51,986 bases of DNA. Source: JANNWF01 sp038205755 (lineage in GTDB: Bacteria; Pseudomonadota; Gammaproteobacteria; Xanthomonadales; Xanthomonadaceae). The stretch is from the NCBI GenBank assembly GCA_038205755.1, contig JBBRBN010000020.1, positions 1 through 51,986 of the forward strand. Direction: 5' to 3'. Positions 27,643-36,480 of this stretch are shown here, one piece after another. The stretch's first letter is position 1. Each line of letters opens with the position of its first letter. The translations under genes were made by a program, and so were the position numbers. The notes under the pieces were generated by a model. It did not search any database. It was given only the letters and a program-made list of their open reading frames with translations, and was not told where the DNA came from.

Positions 27643-28109
27643 ACATCCGCTGGATCGGTGAGTGCGCGGACTGCATTCCGCAGCTGGCCCGCTGGCACGT
27701 CGCCGCGTTCGCCGATGTGCTGGCCGCGTGGCAGGTGGACGATGCCGCCTTCGAACTGCGCGGACACCTTGGCCGACGGGCCGTGCCGACCACGCTGGTC
27801 GCGTTTGCCGACGACCAGCTGGCCGGCTCGGTCAGCCTGCTCGACAGTGATCTCCCGGCACCCGATCAGCATGCGCCCTGGCTGGCGACCCTCTTCGTGC
27901 GACCGGAAGCGCGCGGGCGCGGGCTGGGCGCGGCGCTGGTCGGGGCGGCAGTCGCGGAGGCCAGCGCGCTGGGCCTGCCCGAGCTGCACCTGTGGACGCC
28001 CGCGCACGCCGACTTCTACGCCAGGCTGGGCTGGCAGTCGCTGGGCGGACGCTGCTTCGATGGCGTGCAGGCGACCCTGATGCGGATCGACTGCAGCCGC
28101 ACCGCATGA
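27639..28109 (+). CDS. GNAT family N-acetyltransferase
   Basis: A 156-residue GCN5-related acetyltransferase. The acetyl-CoA site is visible as ATLFVRPEARGRGLGAALV, followed by LHLWTPAHADFYARLGWQSL, the typical strand-helix end of the fold. The acceptor cannot be predicted. Its ATG overlaps the nrdR stop and its TGA overlaps the ribD start, each as ATGA, so it is translated in line with them. A GNAT gene at this place between nrdR and ribD fits my recollection of Xanthomonadales gene order. Confidence 0.9.
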   Translation: MNIRWIGECADCIPQLARWHVAAFADVLAAWQVDDAAFELRGHLGRRAVPTTLVAFADDQLAGSVSLLDSDLPAPDQHAPWLATLFVRPEARGRGLGAALVGAAVAEASALGLPELHLWTPAHADFYARLGWQSLGGRCFDGVQATLMRIDCSRTA

Positions 28110-29242
28110 GCGTCGATCCGCCGTTCAGCGCGGCCGATCACGCGCATATGGCGCAGGCGCTGCGGCTGGCCGCGCGCGGCGCCTTCACCACGCGGCCCAA
28201 TCCGCAAGTGGGCTGCGTCATTGCCAACCGCAGTCAGGTGCTGGGCAGCGGCTGGCATCAGCGCGCTGGTGGACCGCATGCCGAGGTATTCGCGTTGCGC
28301 GAGGCCGCGGCCGCGGCGCGCGGCGCGACTGCCTATGTCACCCTGGAACCCTGCGCCCACACCGGCCGCACGCCGCCGTGCGCCGATGCGCTGATCGCCG
28401 CTGGCGTGGCGCGCGTCGTGGTCGCCCAGCGCGATCCATTCGAGCAGGTCGACGGTCGCGGCATCGAGCGCCTGCGCGCGGCCGGAATCGACGTTGATGT
28501 CGGCCTGATGCAGGACGCGGCGCGCGAGCAGATTCGCGGCTTCCGGTCGCGCATCGAGCGCGGCCGGCCGTGGCTGCGGATCAAGCTGGCGATGAGCATG
28601 GATGGACGCACTGCGCTGGCCTCGGGCGAATCGAAGTGGATTACCGGCGCCGCCGCGCGTGCCGACGTGCAGCGCTGGCGCGCCCGCAGCGATGCCATCC
28701 TGACCGGCGCCGGCACGCTGCGCGCCGACGATCCGGCCTTGACCGCGCGGGTCGATGAGCCAGTGTCGGCGCCACTGCGGGTAGTGCTGGCCGGCAGCGG
28801 CCCAGTGCCGCCATCTGCGCAGCTGTTCAACGATGGATTGGCTGAGGTGCTGCTGGTCCACTCGGAGGATTGGTCACAGCGACCGCCGGCAGGGATCGAA
28901 TCGCTGCTGCTTCCATCAGGAGCCGAAGGTGTCGACCTGCAGGCGCTGCTGACCGCTCTGGCGGCGCGCGGGATTGGCGAGATCCAGGTCGAGGCCGGTG
29001 CGACGCTGTGCGGGGCGCTGCTGCGCACCGGCTGGGTTGACGAACTGCTGCTGTATCAGGCGCCGGTGCTGCTTGGTGACCGCGGGCGCGCACTGTTTGC
29101 CGGGCTTGAGTTCGCCGGCATGGCGCAGCGGCTTGATCTATCCTTGCTTGATGCGCGCGCCGTCGGGGCCGATCTGCGCCTGCTGCTGCGGCGGGCCGGG
29201 ATGCCACCAATCTCCTCGTGGGGAATGCCAGCGGCCTCCTGA
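28106..29242 (+). CDS. ribD: Bifunctional riboflavin biosynthesis deaminase/reductase RibD
   Basis: Carries out the deamination and the following reduction of the pyrimidine intermediate in riboflavin synthesis. The N-terminal deaminase domain shows the zinc site HAEVFAL with PCAHTGRTPPCADAL; the C-terminal reductase (from about residue 150) shows RIKLAMSMDGRTAL, ITGAAARADVQRWRARSDAI and GAGTLRADDP. The length of 378 is normal. The ATG at 28106 overlaps the GNAT stop. RibE follows after 24 bases. Confidence 0.96.
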   Translation: MSVDPPFSAADHAHMAQALRLAARGAFTTRPNPQVGCVIANRSQVLGSGWHQRAGGPHAEVFALREAAAAARGATAYVTLEPCAHTGRTPPCADALIAAGVARVVVAQRDPFEQVDGRGIERLRAAGIDVDVGLMQDAAREQIRGFRSRIERGRPWLRIKLAMSMDGRTALASGESKWITGAAARADVQRWRARSDAILTGAGTLRADDPALTARVDEPVSAPLRVVLAGSGPVPPSAQLFNDGLAEVLLVHSEDWSQRPPAGIESLLLPSGAEGVDLQALLTALAARGIGEIQVEAGATLCGALLRTGWVDELLLYQAPVLLGDRGRALFAGLEFAGMAQRLDLSLLDARAVGADLRLLLRRAGMPPISSWGMPAAS

Positions 29243-29266
29243 TGACCAACCACCGTGAGTACCCGA

Positions 29267-29866
29267 ATGTTCACAGGCCTGATTGAAGCCGTTGGCAGCG
29301 TCGTCGCCGTGCAGCCGCGTGGCGGTGACGTGCGGCTGTCGCTGGCGTTTGGCGCGCTGCCGGTGGAGGGCCTGACGCTGGGTGAAAGCATCGCGGTGTC
29401 CGGCTGCTGCCTGACGGTGGTCGAGTTCGATGCTCGGCAGTTCTCGGCGGATGTGTCAAACGAATCCCTGCAGCGCACCACTCTGGGTGGTCTGGGGGTC
29501 GGTGCTGCCGTCAATTTGGAGCGGGCGATGCTGCCGAGCACGCGATTTGGCGGTCACATCGTCGCGGGACATGTCGATGGCGTCGGCCGGGTCGTGGCGA
29601 TCACGCCGGACGGTCGCGCCCAGCGCTGGCGGTTTGCCGCGCCGCCGGCGCTGACCCGCTACATCGCCGAGAAGGGCAGCATCTGCGTCGATGGTGTCAG
29701 CCTCACTGTCAACGACGTTGACGCGACTGCGTTTGAAGTGGCGTTGATCCCGCATACGCTGGCGCACACCGCATTCGGGAAAACGCCGGTGGGTGCGTCG
29801 GTAAACCTCGAGATCGACCTGGTGGCGCGCTACGTCGAACGGCTGCTGAGCGCGGCACGCGACTAA
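29267..29866 (+). CDS. ribE: Riboflavin synthase alpha chain
   Basis: Catalyses the dismutation of two dimethyl-ribityllumazine molecules to riboflavin, the last step of the pathway. The 199 residues contain two lumazine-binding barrels: MFTGLIEAVGSV to about residue 95, and a second copy from FGGHIVAGHVDGVG onward with SICVDGVSLTVNDV. The start was set at ATG 29267 to give the conserved MFTGLIE; a GTG at 29255 is possible. The TAA stop lies inside the sequence CTAACCCGCATGTTTCAT that is shared with the repeat at 20113. Confidence 0.96.
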   Translation: MFTGLIEAVGSVVAVQPRGGDVRLSLAFGALPVEGLTLGESIAVSGCCLTVVEFDARQFSADVSNESLQRTTLGGLGVGAAVNLERAMLPSTRFGGHIVAGHVDGVGRVVAITPDGRAQRWRFAAPPALTRYIAEKGSICVDGVSLTVNDVDATAFEVALIPHTLAHTAFGKTPVGASVNLEIDLVARYVERLLSAARD

Positions 29867-29890
29867 CCCGCATGTTTCATGAATTCGCGC
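29863..29890 (+). repeat. Solo end of the 20115-20277 repeat
   Basis: CTAACCCGCATGTTTCAT at 29863-29880 is identical to 20113-20130, and the following GAATTCGCGC matches the other end of that element (complement of 20252-20261). No second end is seen within the next few hundred bases. The repeat overlaps the ribE stop codon and marks the left edge of the interruption of the rib block. Confidence 0.7.
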
Positions 29891-30010
29891 TAAGCAAGAT
29901 GGCATAGCGTTACTGCGACCGGCGTCACTATCACGCTGAAAAATTGTCGTCAGGCTGGCTCGCGCTTTGGCCTGACTCGCAGGCCACGTCACTTTACGCA
30001 GGGTGTCGCC

Positions 30011-32308
30011 ATGTCAGGGCTGTCCAGACGTTTCGCCGCCGCCATCGTGTGTGCTGTCCTCGCCGGGCTTTCGACAGGCGCCTCCGCTGCGCCGTTCTTT
30101 GGTGATGGCTTCGAGCTGCAGTTCGGCACGCCGGCCAGTGACTCGGAGGCCGCGCGCTTCCTGAACCAGGCCACCTTTGGCGCCACTGCGTCCACCATTT
30201 CCCAGGTGCGGTCGTCGGGCCTGCCGACCTGGATCGACCAGCAGATCGCCCTGCCAGGCACCTTGAGTCGGCCGAATCTCGAAACGCTCACCGTGGCGCA
30301 GAACACCGCGGGTGTCAGCCTGGGCCAGAGCCACCGCATCCATCGATGGGTCAACACTGCGGTCACTGCCAACGATCAGCTGCGCCAGCGGATGGCCTGG
30401 GCGCTGGGCCAGATCGTGGTCATTTCCGACCAGAACGACGTGCTGTCCGGCGATCCGATCATGGTCGCCGAATGGAACGACCTGCTGGTGCGCAACGCCT
30501 TCGACAACTACCGGACGCTGCTGCACGAAGCCCTGCGCAGTCCGATGATGGGTCGCTATCTCACCCATCTGCGCAACCGCAAATTCGAGATCACGCCGCG
30601 CTGCTACGATCAGCGACTGCCGCTCAACGATGACACTGATACCAGTCAGCCTGGTCTCGAGTACCACAGCTGCACCAGCGGCGACGCCACCAACAGCGGC
30701 GCGCTGGCGGTGCGGATTGCCCGCTACAACCTGCCGAGCGGCGGCCTGATCGCGCCCGATGAGAACTTTGCCCGCGAGCTGATGCAGCTCTTCACGATCG
30801 GGTTGATTCGGCGCGACGCTGACTTCGATCCGATTATCGATCCCGAGACCGGGCTCGGTGCGCCGACCTACAGCCAGACCACGGTCACCGTCATGTCGCG
30901 GGTGCTGACCGGGTTGGGCTACGCCTGCAGCGGCAACCGCACCGTGGCCGGCCGCGCCATCGCGCGCACCTGCGGCTGCACCGGTACCGACTGCAGCTTC
31001 GTCACCGGCAATTTCTTCTCGACGCCGCCGTCGCTGACCATCAACGAGCAGTCCGGCCTGGTCCATCCGGACCGCTACGAGCCGATGATCTGCTACCCGC
31101 GCTACCACGACACCGGCCGCGACCGCACCGGCCTGCAGCTGCCGGGAACGCTGCCCACCAACCCGGTGGGTGCAACCATCGAGCTGGCCGCGGGGCAGAG
31201 CATTCCGGGCGGTACGCCGGGTCGGGTCAAGCTGGTCGAGCTTGGCGGCGCCGCGCCGCTGAGCCTCGCTGAGATCAATCCGGGCTTGGCGGTTGGCGCC
31301 GCAGTGAACTGCGACACGCTGAGCGCGGCGTCGCCGGCGGCCGACAAGACCCAGTGCCTTACCTACTGCAACAGTGGCCTGACCGCCGTCGTTGATCTGC
31401 TGTTCAACCACCCCAACACGCCGACCATGATCGCCCGTCAGCTGATCCAGCGACTGGTCAGCAGCAACCCGTCGCCGCAGTACATCCAGCGCGTCGCCAG
31501 CGTCTTCGCCAACAACGGTCTCGGGGTGCGCGGTGACCTGCGTGCGGTGGTCAAGACGATCTTGCTGGACATTGAGGCGCGGCGGCCTCTAGGTGATCCG
31601 GCCAATGCCATCAACGCCGGCAAGCCGCGCGAGCCGCTGCTGAAGATGATCCAGCTCTGGCGCAGCTTTGGCGCCGTCGCCGCGACCGCGCCGTATCCGC
31701 GCTGGGCGCGCTTCGCCAGCGGCTGCAGCTCGTTCAGCTGGCCGCAGTGCGCCTATCAGCAGCGGCCGCTCGGGGCGCCGTCGGTGTTCAATTTCTATGA
31801 CCCGGATTTCCGCGTGCCCGGAGCCGTGAGTGATCTGGGGCTGGTCTCACCCGAACTGCAGATCATCAACGAAAGTACCGCCGTTCTCAGCGCCAACGAC
31901 ATCTACAACCAGATCTGTGCCGGTCGCGGCAGCGGCACCAGTCACAATTGCCACGGCCCGCTGCGCACGCCGCTGCCGACCGATCACGGCTGGTTCCCGG
32001 ATGCGGCGCTGGACGGACTGCCCGGCGGCAACTGCGGGGTCAGCTGCACCGCGGCCAACGACGCCGCGCTGATTGAAGTGATCAACGTACGGCTGTTTGG
32101 CGGCAGCATGTCCGGTGCATTGGGCGACCTCAACAACCCTGGCAATCTGGCCCAGAACACCGGTACCCGCGGCACCCTTTACCGGCTGCTGCGGGTCGAG
32201 CTGACCGGCACGTTCGGTGAGGCCTTGGCGCAGAACACGCGGCGCCGCGAGATCCTCTACCTCCTGCACCTCGCGGCGATTTCGCCCGAGGCCGCCATCC
32301 AGCGCTGA
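30011..32308 (+). CDS. Secreted DUF1800 family protein
   Basis: A 765-residue exported protein of the DUF1800 family, whose biochemical role is unknown and which is regularly encoded beside a DUF1501 protein, as here. The signal peptide ends near residue 26, and the mature start reads APFFGDGFELQFG, with a GDGFE motif (31-35). Family landmarks follow: ARFLNQATFGAT, GLPTWIDQQIALP, RQRMAWALGQI, NFARELMQLFTIGL and the C-terminal GAPSVFNFYDPDF. A long insert with many Cys (GYACSGNRT to LTYCNSG) is present between. The ATG at 30011 is supported by the signal peptide. Twelve bases separate it from the DUF1501 gene. Confidence 0.9.
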   Translation: MSGLSRRFAAAIVCAVLAGLSTGASAAPFFGDGFELQFGTPASDSEAARFLNQATFGATASTISQVRSSGLPTWIDQQIALPGTLSRPNLETLTVAQNTAGVSLGQSHRIHRWVNTAVTANDQLRQRMAWALGQIVVISDQNDVLSGDPIMVAEWNDLLVRNAFDNYRTLLHEALRSPMMGRYLTHLRNRKFEITPRCYDQRLPLNDDTDTSQPGLEYHSCTSGDATNSGALAVRIARYNLPSGGLIAPDENFARELMQLFTIGLIRRDADFDPIIDPETGLGAPTYSQTTVTVMSRVLTGLGYACSGNRTVAGRAIARTCGCTGTDCSFVTGNFFSTPPSLTINEQSGLVHPDRYEPMICYPRYHDTGRDRTGLQLPGTLPTNPVGATIELAAGQSIPGGTPGRVKLVELGGAAPLSLAEINPGLAVGAAVNCDTLSAASPAADKTQCLTYCNSGLTAVVDLLFNHPNTPTMIARQLIQRLVSSNPSPQYIQRVASVFANNGLGVRGDLRAVVKTILLDIEARRPLGDPANAINAGKPREPLLKMIQLWRSFGAVAATAPYPRWARFASGCSSFSWPQCAYQQRPLGAPSVFNFYDPDFRVPGAVSDLGLVSPELQIINESTAVLSANDIYNQICAGRGSGTSHNCHGPLRTPLPTDHGWFPDAALDGLPGGNCGVSCTAANDAALIEVINVRLFGGSMSGALGDLNNPGNLAQNTGTRGTLYRLLRVELTGTFGEALAQNTRRREILYLLHLAAISPEAAIQR

Positions 32309-32320
32309 GGGCAGGCGACC

Positions 32321-33955
32321 ATGACGACCTATCGTTCCTCCCGACGCACTTTTTTGCAGGCTGGCTGCGGCCTGCTGGCCTGCGGCGGGGCGCAGGCGCT
32401 GTTTCCGCAGCTGCAGCTGATCCCCAGCGCCATGGCCGGCACCGTGCCGGGCGGCTATCGCGCGCTGGTCTGCCTCTATCTTGACGGCGGCAACGACGCG
32501 TGGAATCTGCTCATACCGGGCGGTGCCGCCGCGCATGACAAATATGTCGTCGCCCGCAACGGCATCTACAACCCGACCGCCGGCAACGGCGGTGGACTCG
32601 CGCTGCCGCGCTGGAACGGCGGCGGATTCATCGGCGGCCAGACGCCACCGGCAACCCTGTCCATCGCCGGCGGCCAGTATGGCGTCAACCCGTTCTGTCC
32701 CGAACTGGCGACGCTCTACACCCAGGGCCGGCTGGCGTTCCTGCCCAACGTAGGGCCGCTGGTCGAGCCGACCACCGTGGCGGCGTTCAACAACCGGCGC
32801 CGCCCGCCGCAGCTCTACTCGCACAACGACCAGACCAATCTGTGGCATATCGGGTCAGGCTCTTCGACACAGATCACCGACGGCTGGGGTGGCCGGGTGG
32901 CCGGCCAGGTCGCACTGCCAGCCGCCGCCACCAATCGCCTGCCGCCAACGATCACGCTGGCCGGCCAGACCCGTTTTCTGTCCGGCGTGGAAGCCGGAGG
33001 AACGCCGCTGTTTTCGTTTTCGCTGTCGACCGCGGCGACTTCGCCGGCGACCACCCTGAGCAACTACAGCAGCACCAACACCGCGGCCAACCAGTTCCAG
33101 CAGGCGCGCCGGGCCAAGCTCGAAGAGCTGCTGGCCGCCGCCAGCCCGCAGGCTTTCACCAACGAATACCGCAGCATTGTGGAGCGCTCACTGGACCTGG
33201 CCGATTTCGTCATCAACCCGGCCATCGCTGGCATTCCAGCGGACGATCCGGTCAACGGCGGCGGCGGCACCGGCTTTGTTTGGCCGACTGGCAACTCGTT
33301 GGCCGACCAGCTGCGGCAGGTGGCCAGGATGGTGCGGATCAGCACCAGCCAGCCCGACAACGCGGGCTTTGGCTCGCCAATTGGCGCCAATCGGCAGGTG
33401 TTCTTTGTCCGCATCGGCGGCTTCGACACCCATGACGCGCAGATCACCTCGCTCGGCGCCACCGCCCACCACCTGCTGCTGCAGCGCATTTCGCAGGCGG
33501 CCGATGCCTTTTACAAGGCCATGGTCGCCATTGGTCGGGACCACGACGTCACCCTGTTCAGCACCAGCGAGTTTGCCCGCACCATCAACTCCAACGGCAA
33601 CGGCAGCGACCACGCCTGGGGCAGCGTGCAGTTCGTGCTCGGCGGCGCGGTGAATGGCGGCAACGTCTACGGACGCTATCCGACCATGGTGCTGAACAAC
33701 TCGCTGACCGGCAGCGTCAGCGATGGCGCCAACCAAGGCGAGTGCTTCCAGCGCGGGCAATTCATTCCGACCACCGCGGTGGATCAGGTCGCCGCCACGC
33801 TGGCGCGCTGGATGGGCGTATCGAACGCCGATATACCGACGATCTTTCCGAACATCGACAACTTCGTCACCGGTCCGTTTGCCAATCCGGTGTCGTCGCC
33901 GACCTTCGCCAACTTCAGCCGCATCATTCCGGGACTGATGAATGGCGTGGCGTAG
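32321..33955 (+). CDS. Tat-exported DUF1501 family protein
   Basis: A 544-residue member of the DUF1501 family, related in fold to sulfatases and alkaline phosphatases but of unknown activity. A twin-arginine signal (SRRTFLQAGCGLLACGG, R8 and R9) indicates export in folded form, consistent with a bound cofactor or metal. Landmarks are LVCLYLDGGNDAWNLLIP, YSHNDQ, RIGGFDTHDAQ and TSEFARTINSNGNGSDHAWG, where conserved Asp/His probably bind metal. It follows the DUF1800 gene after 12 bases and overlaps the cytochrome gene by 14 bases, so the three are probably made together. Confidence 0.92.
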   Translation: MTTYRSSRRTFLQAGCGLLACGGAQALFPQLQLIPSAMAGTVPGGYRALVCLYLDGGNDAWNLLIPGGAAAHDKYVVARNGIYNPTAGNGGGLALPRWNGGGFIGGQTPPATLSIAGGQYGVNPFCPELATLYTQGRLAFLPNVGPLVEPTTVAAFNNRRRPPQLYSHNDQTNLWHIGSGSSTQITDGWGGRVAGQVALPAAATNRLPPTITLAGQTRFLSGVEAGGTPLFSFSLSTAATSPATTLSNYSSTNTAANQFQQARRAKLEELLAAASPQAFTNEYRSIVERSLDLADFVINPAIAGIPADDPVNGGGGTGFVWPTGNSLADQLRQVARMVRISTSQPDNAGFGSPIGANRQVFFVRIGGFDTHDAQITSLGATAHHLLLQRISQAADAFYKAMVAIGRDHDVTLFSTSEFARTINSNGNGSDHAWGSVQFVLGGAVNGGNVYGRYPTMVLNNSLTGSVSDGANQGECFQRGQFIPTTAVDQVAATLARWMGVSNADIPTIFPNIDNFVTGPFANPVSSPTFANFSRIIPGLMNGVA

Positions 33956-34436
33956 CCTCGCTGCGCTGTTGATCCTGCTGCCCGCACAGGCAGGCGCGCT
34001 GGACCTGCCGCCGGGCACCGGCTGCACGCCGCTGGCCGGGCTGCCGATCAACCTCGACGTCAAGTGGCAAACCCAGATCAAGCCGATCATCAACGAGACG
34101 TTCGAAACCGGCCGCTGCACCAGCTGCCACAACCCTGGCCAGTTCGACGGCAATCTCGACCTCACCGACCTTGGCATCGACGCCATCTACAAGCTGCTGC
34201 CGGCGGGCTATGTGATACCGGGTCAGCCGTTCGAAAGCCCGCTGTTTGACAAGGTCAACTGCGACCAGCCCGGTTTCGGCGGTCTGCGCATGCCGTTCGT
34301 ACAGAGCCCGCTGACGGTTGACCAGCAGGGGTTGATCTACGACTGGATCGCGCAGGGCGCCGAGGGTGACGTCAAGGGTGAGCAGCCGATCCCGCGCGAC
34401 TTCGTGTTTCGTGATGGCCTGGAAGGGCTGCGCTGA
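33942..34436 (+). CDS. Small exported c-type cytochrome-like protein
   Basis: A 164-residue exported protein with a signal peptide (about residues 1-19) and one haem attachment site, CTSCH (59-63). A likely distal Met ligand is M117 in GLRMPF, and LIYDWIAQGA near the end fits the cytochrome c pattern seen in planctomycete-type cytochromes. Extra cysteines (28, 107) may pair. The C-terminus ends DFVFRDGLEGLR, similar to the GFE motifs of the neighbouring secreted proteins. The ATG at 33942 lies inside the 3' end of the DUF1501 gene. It could pass electrons to or from the DUF1800/DUF1501 pair; this is inference. Confidence 0.85.
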   Translation: MAWRSLAALLILLPAQAGALDLPPGTGCTPLAGLPINLDVKWQTQIKPIINETFETGRCTSCHNPGQFDGNLDLTDLGIDAIYKLLPAGYVIPGQPFESPLFDKVNCDQPGFGGLRMPFVQSPLTVDQQGLIYDWIAQGAEGDVKGEQPIPRDFVFRDGLEGLR

Positions 34437-34465
34437 GGGTCGGGTTCGAACGCGGCGGACACGCG

Positions 34466-34831
34466 CTAGTTGAACTTGGGATTCTCGCCGAAGCGGTTGC
34501 TGCCGGGACTGCTGTCCGTGACCATGAACAGCAGCAGGACCAGCGCGCCGAGAAATGGAATGAACGCGATCAGCAGCCACCAGCCGCTGCGGTTTACGTC
34601 GTGCAGCCGACGGATCGCCACGCCCAGCGCGGGCAACAGCACGGCCAGTCCGTAGACGATGCCGAGCAGGCCCAGTCCGACCTCGGAATCGTAGGTACCC
34701 ATCAGCGCGTCGAGCGCCGCCAGCGCCACGCTGATCAGGATGTTGAACAGGGTGAAGACCCAGAACTCCTGCCGCCGGGCGCGGCCGCTGAACACCGCGT
34801 ACTGCCGCAGGACCTGCAGATACCAGCCCAT
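34466..34831 (-). CDS. DUF805 small membrane protein
   Basis: A 121-residue inner-membrane protein of the DUF805 family, of unknown function. The family start is clear (YAVFSGRARRQEFWVFTLFN), followed by three further membrane segments and the conserved VAIRRLHDVNRSGWWLL with the charged HD pair. The C-terminus (GSNRFGENPKFN) is also typical. It lies on the opposite strand to its neighbours, 29 bases from the end of the cytochrome gene, and appears to be a single-gene unit. Confidence 0.92.
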   Translation of the reverse strand: MGWYLQVLRQYAVFSGRARRQEFWVFTLFNILISVALAALDALMGTYDSEVGLGLLGIVYGLAVLLPALGVAIRRLHDVNRSGWWLLIAFIPFLGALVLLLFMVTDSSPGSNRFGENPKFN

Positions 34832-35126
34832 ATTCGCTCTCCGTCAATGGCCCCGGACCCGGCAGCGCAAACCGCTCGGGCTGCGCTCGTCGGGACGGCC
34901 GTCGGCCGGCGTTGAACCCCCGAGGACCGCTGACGGCATCCTGCACCAGATCGCGCGGACGTGCCAGCGGCGGCGGCGCAGCCGGTGACCCGGTGGCGCG
35001 CCGAGGAGAATTCCTAGCCCGGACACTGGTCAAGCGAGAGCGTGCGGGATCAATAATGAAGCATGCTGGAGGCTAGGTTCGACGGGCTGCTAGACTGGAC
35101 CCAGGACCGGATAAGGAACTGCCCGG

Positions 35127-36230
35127 ATGTCCGCTCGTGTCTCAGCGTTTCTTGGCGTGCTGTGCTGGATGCTGTTGGCGACGCCTTCTGTCGCTGCTCC
35201 GCACTGGGGCAATGGCTTTGAGCCGCCGCCGCCGCAGACCCGCTGGTTGTTCCCCAACCTGCGGCCGGGCGACGAGGCGTTTTTTGCCGACCCATCGGGA
35301 TGGCCCGCGGCGCTGGCGGCGACCGACGTGCTGGGGCTTTACGTCGGTGCGCTGCAGATCGCTACGCCGGCGCAGCTCGGTCCGGTACTCGGACTGGCGC
35401 AGCAGCACGGGCTGCGGGTGGTGGTCGAGGCCGGCGGGTTGCGACCCTGCCTGTGCAGCGGCGCGGCGATGGCGGCGGCGGAGATTCCCATGCTCGAGAA
35501 GGTCGAGCAGGCCGGCATCGACGATTTCCTGGTGGTGATGGACAACGTCTGGAGCTTTGTTGGTTCGCCATCGGTGTACGCGCCGCCAGCGAGCTGCCCC
35601 AACGGCGGGCAGCCGGCCTGCGCGCATGGCGCAGCGACCTTCGCGGCGGAGCTGTCGAACTACATGCAGGCGCTGCGGCAGCGCTTTCCGCAGGTGCGGT
35701 TCGGCTGGATCGAGTCGCTCAACATCTACGGTTTCGAAGGTCTTCCGGGGCTCGGCGGGCAGGGCCAGTTTGATCTGAAGCCGGTGATCGAGGCGACCCT
35801 CAATGAGGCCTGGACGCGCGGCCTGCCTCTGGACTTCTTTCATGTTGACGCGCCGCTGGGTGGCATCCTGAACTACCCGACCGACCCGCTGGCCAAGCTG
35901 CGGCGCGTCGAAGGCATGATCCGCGGCCGCGGCTTGCGCTTTGGCATCCTCCTCACCAACGGACCATGGACGTCGACGCCTGATGCCCAGTTCGCCTTTG
36001 ACGTGCAGGCCTATCACGACTGCTATGTCGGCGCCGGTGGCCGACTCGACAACGTCGTGGTGCAGAGCTGGTGGTCACAGCCGGGCAGTCCGTCGTTGGC
36101 ACTTCCCGCGGCCTTTGCGCCGGAAAACAATCCGCTCAGTTTCACCGCCGTGTTCAACCAGGTGGCTGCGCGGGTGGCCGATCCGACGCTCATCCAGTCC
36201 TGTCCTTACGTGTTCCAGGCGGCGCCATGA
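35127..36230 (+). CDS. Secreted protein of unknown function, possible TIM-barrel
   Basis: A 367-residue exported protein. The signal peptide ends near residue 24, and the mature start APHWGNGFEPPPPQ carries a GNGFE motif (28-32) like that of the DUF1800 protein. The remainder alternates strands and helices (LGLYVGALQIAT, GLRVVVEAGGL, DDFLVVMDNVW, RFGWIESLNIYGF, LDFFHVDAPLGG, GLRFGILLTNG, DNVVVQSWWSQPG), which suggests a (beta/alpha)8 barrel of glycoside-hydrolase type with carboxylates at strand ends. No family is recognised. AAGGA at 35113-35117 precedes the ATG at 35127. It is the last gene of the segment inserted between ribE and ribBA. Confidence 0.78.
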   Translation: MSARVSAFLGVLCWMLLATPSVAAPHWGNGFEPPPPQTRWLFPNLRPGDEAFFADPSGWPAALAATDVLGLYVGALQIATPAQLGPVLGLAQQHGLRVVVEAGGLRPCLCSGAAMAAAEIPMLEKVEQAGIDDFLVVMDNVWSFVGSPSVYAPPASCPNGGQPACAHGAATFAAELSNYMQALRQRFPQVRFGWIESLNIYGFEGLPGLGGQGQFDLKPVIEATLNEAWTRGLPLDFFHVDAPLGGILNYPTDPLAKLRRVEGMIRGRGLRFGILLTNGPWTSTPDAQFAFDVQAYHDCYVGAGGRLDNVVVQSWWSQPGSPSLALPAAFAPENNPLSFTAVFNQVAARVADPTLIQSCPYVFQAAP

Positions 36231-36480
36231 TGCTGACCGCCAGCGGCTGACTTCGCCTGGACGTGTACCGCCCTGAGCTCGCTCGGTGGGCTCGGCTTGC
36301 TGGCGCTGCACCTGCTCGATGAGCGCGTGCCGCTGGGCCAGCCGCGCGGGGCCGGCGTCGCGGCAGGCGGGCGTCGGAACGCCAGCGAGTGACCTGGTCG
36401 CGGCAGCGGCAGCCCGCCCTTCAGGCTCGTTCACGCGCCCGGCGAGTAAACTTGCGGCCCGCTCCGAACCCGCGCTGACT
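36231..36480. other. Gap before ribBA
   Basis: About 250 bases without a convincing gene. A stretch in one forward frame (36262-36390) reads like coding sequence (LSSLGGLGLLALHLLDERVP) but has no start codon or ribosome binding site and stops at once, so it may be the remnant of a gene. I do not see an FMN riboswitch here, but cannot exclude a diverged one. Confidence 0.4.

Noticed and set aside
29949..29976. GTCAGGC/GCCTGAC stem before the DUF1800 gene as regulatory element.
   Set aside because: The loop is 14 bases and there is no supporting promoter or T-run.
36262..36390. Coding-like stretch before ribBA.
   Set aside because: No start codon, no ribosome binding site and only about 45 codons; noted as possible remnant, not as a gene.
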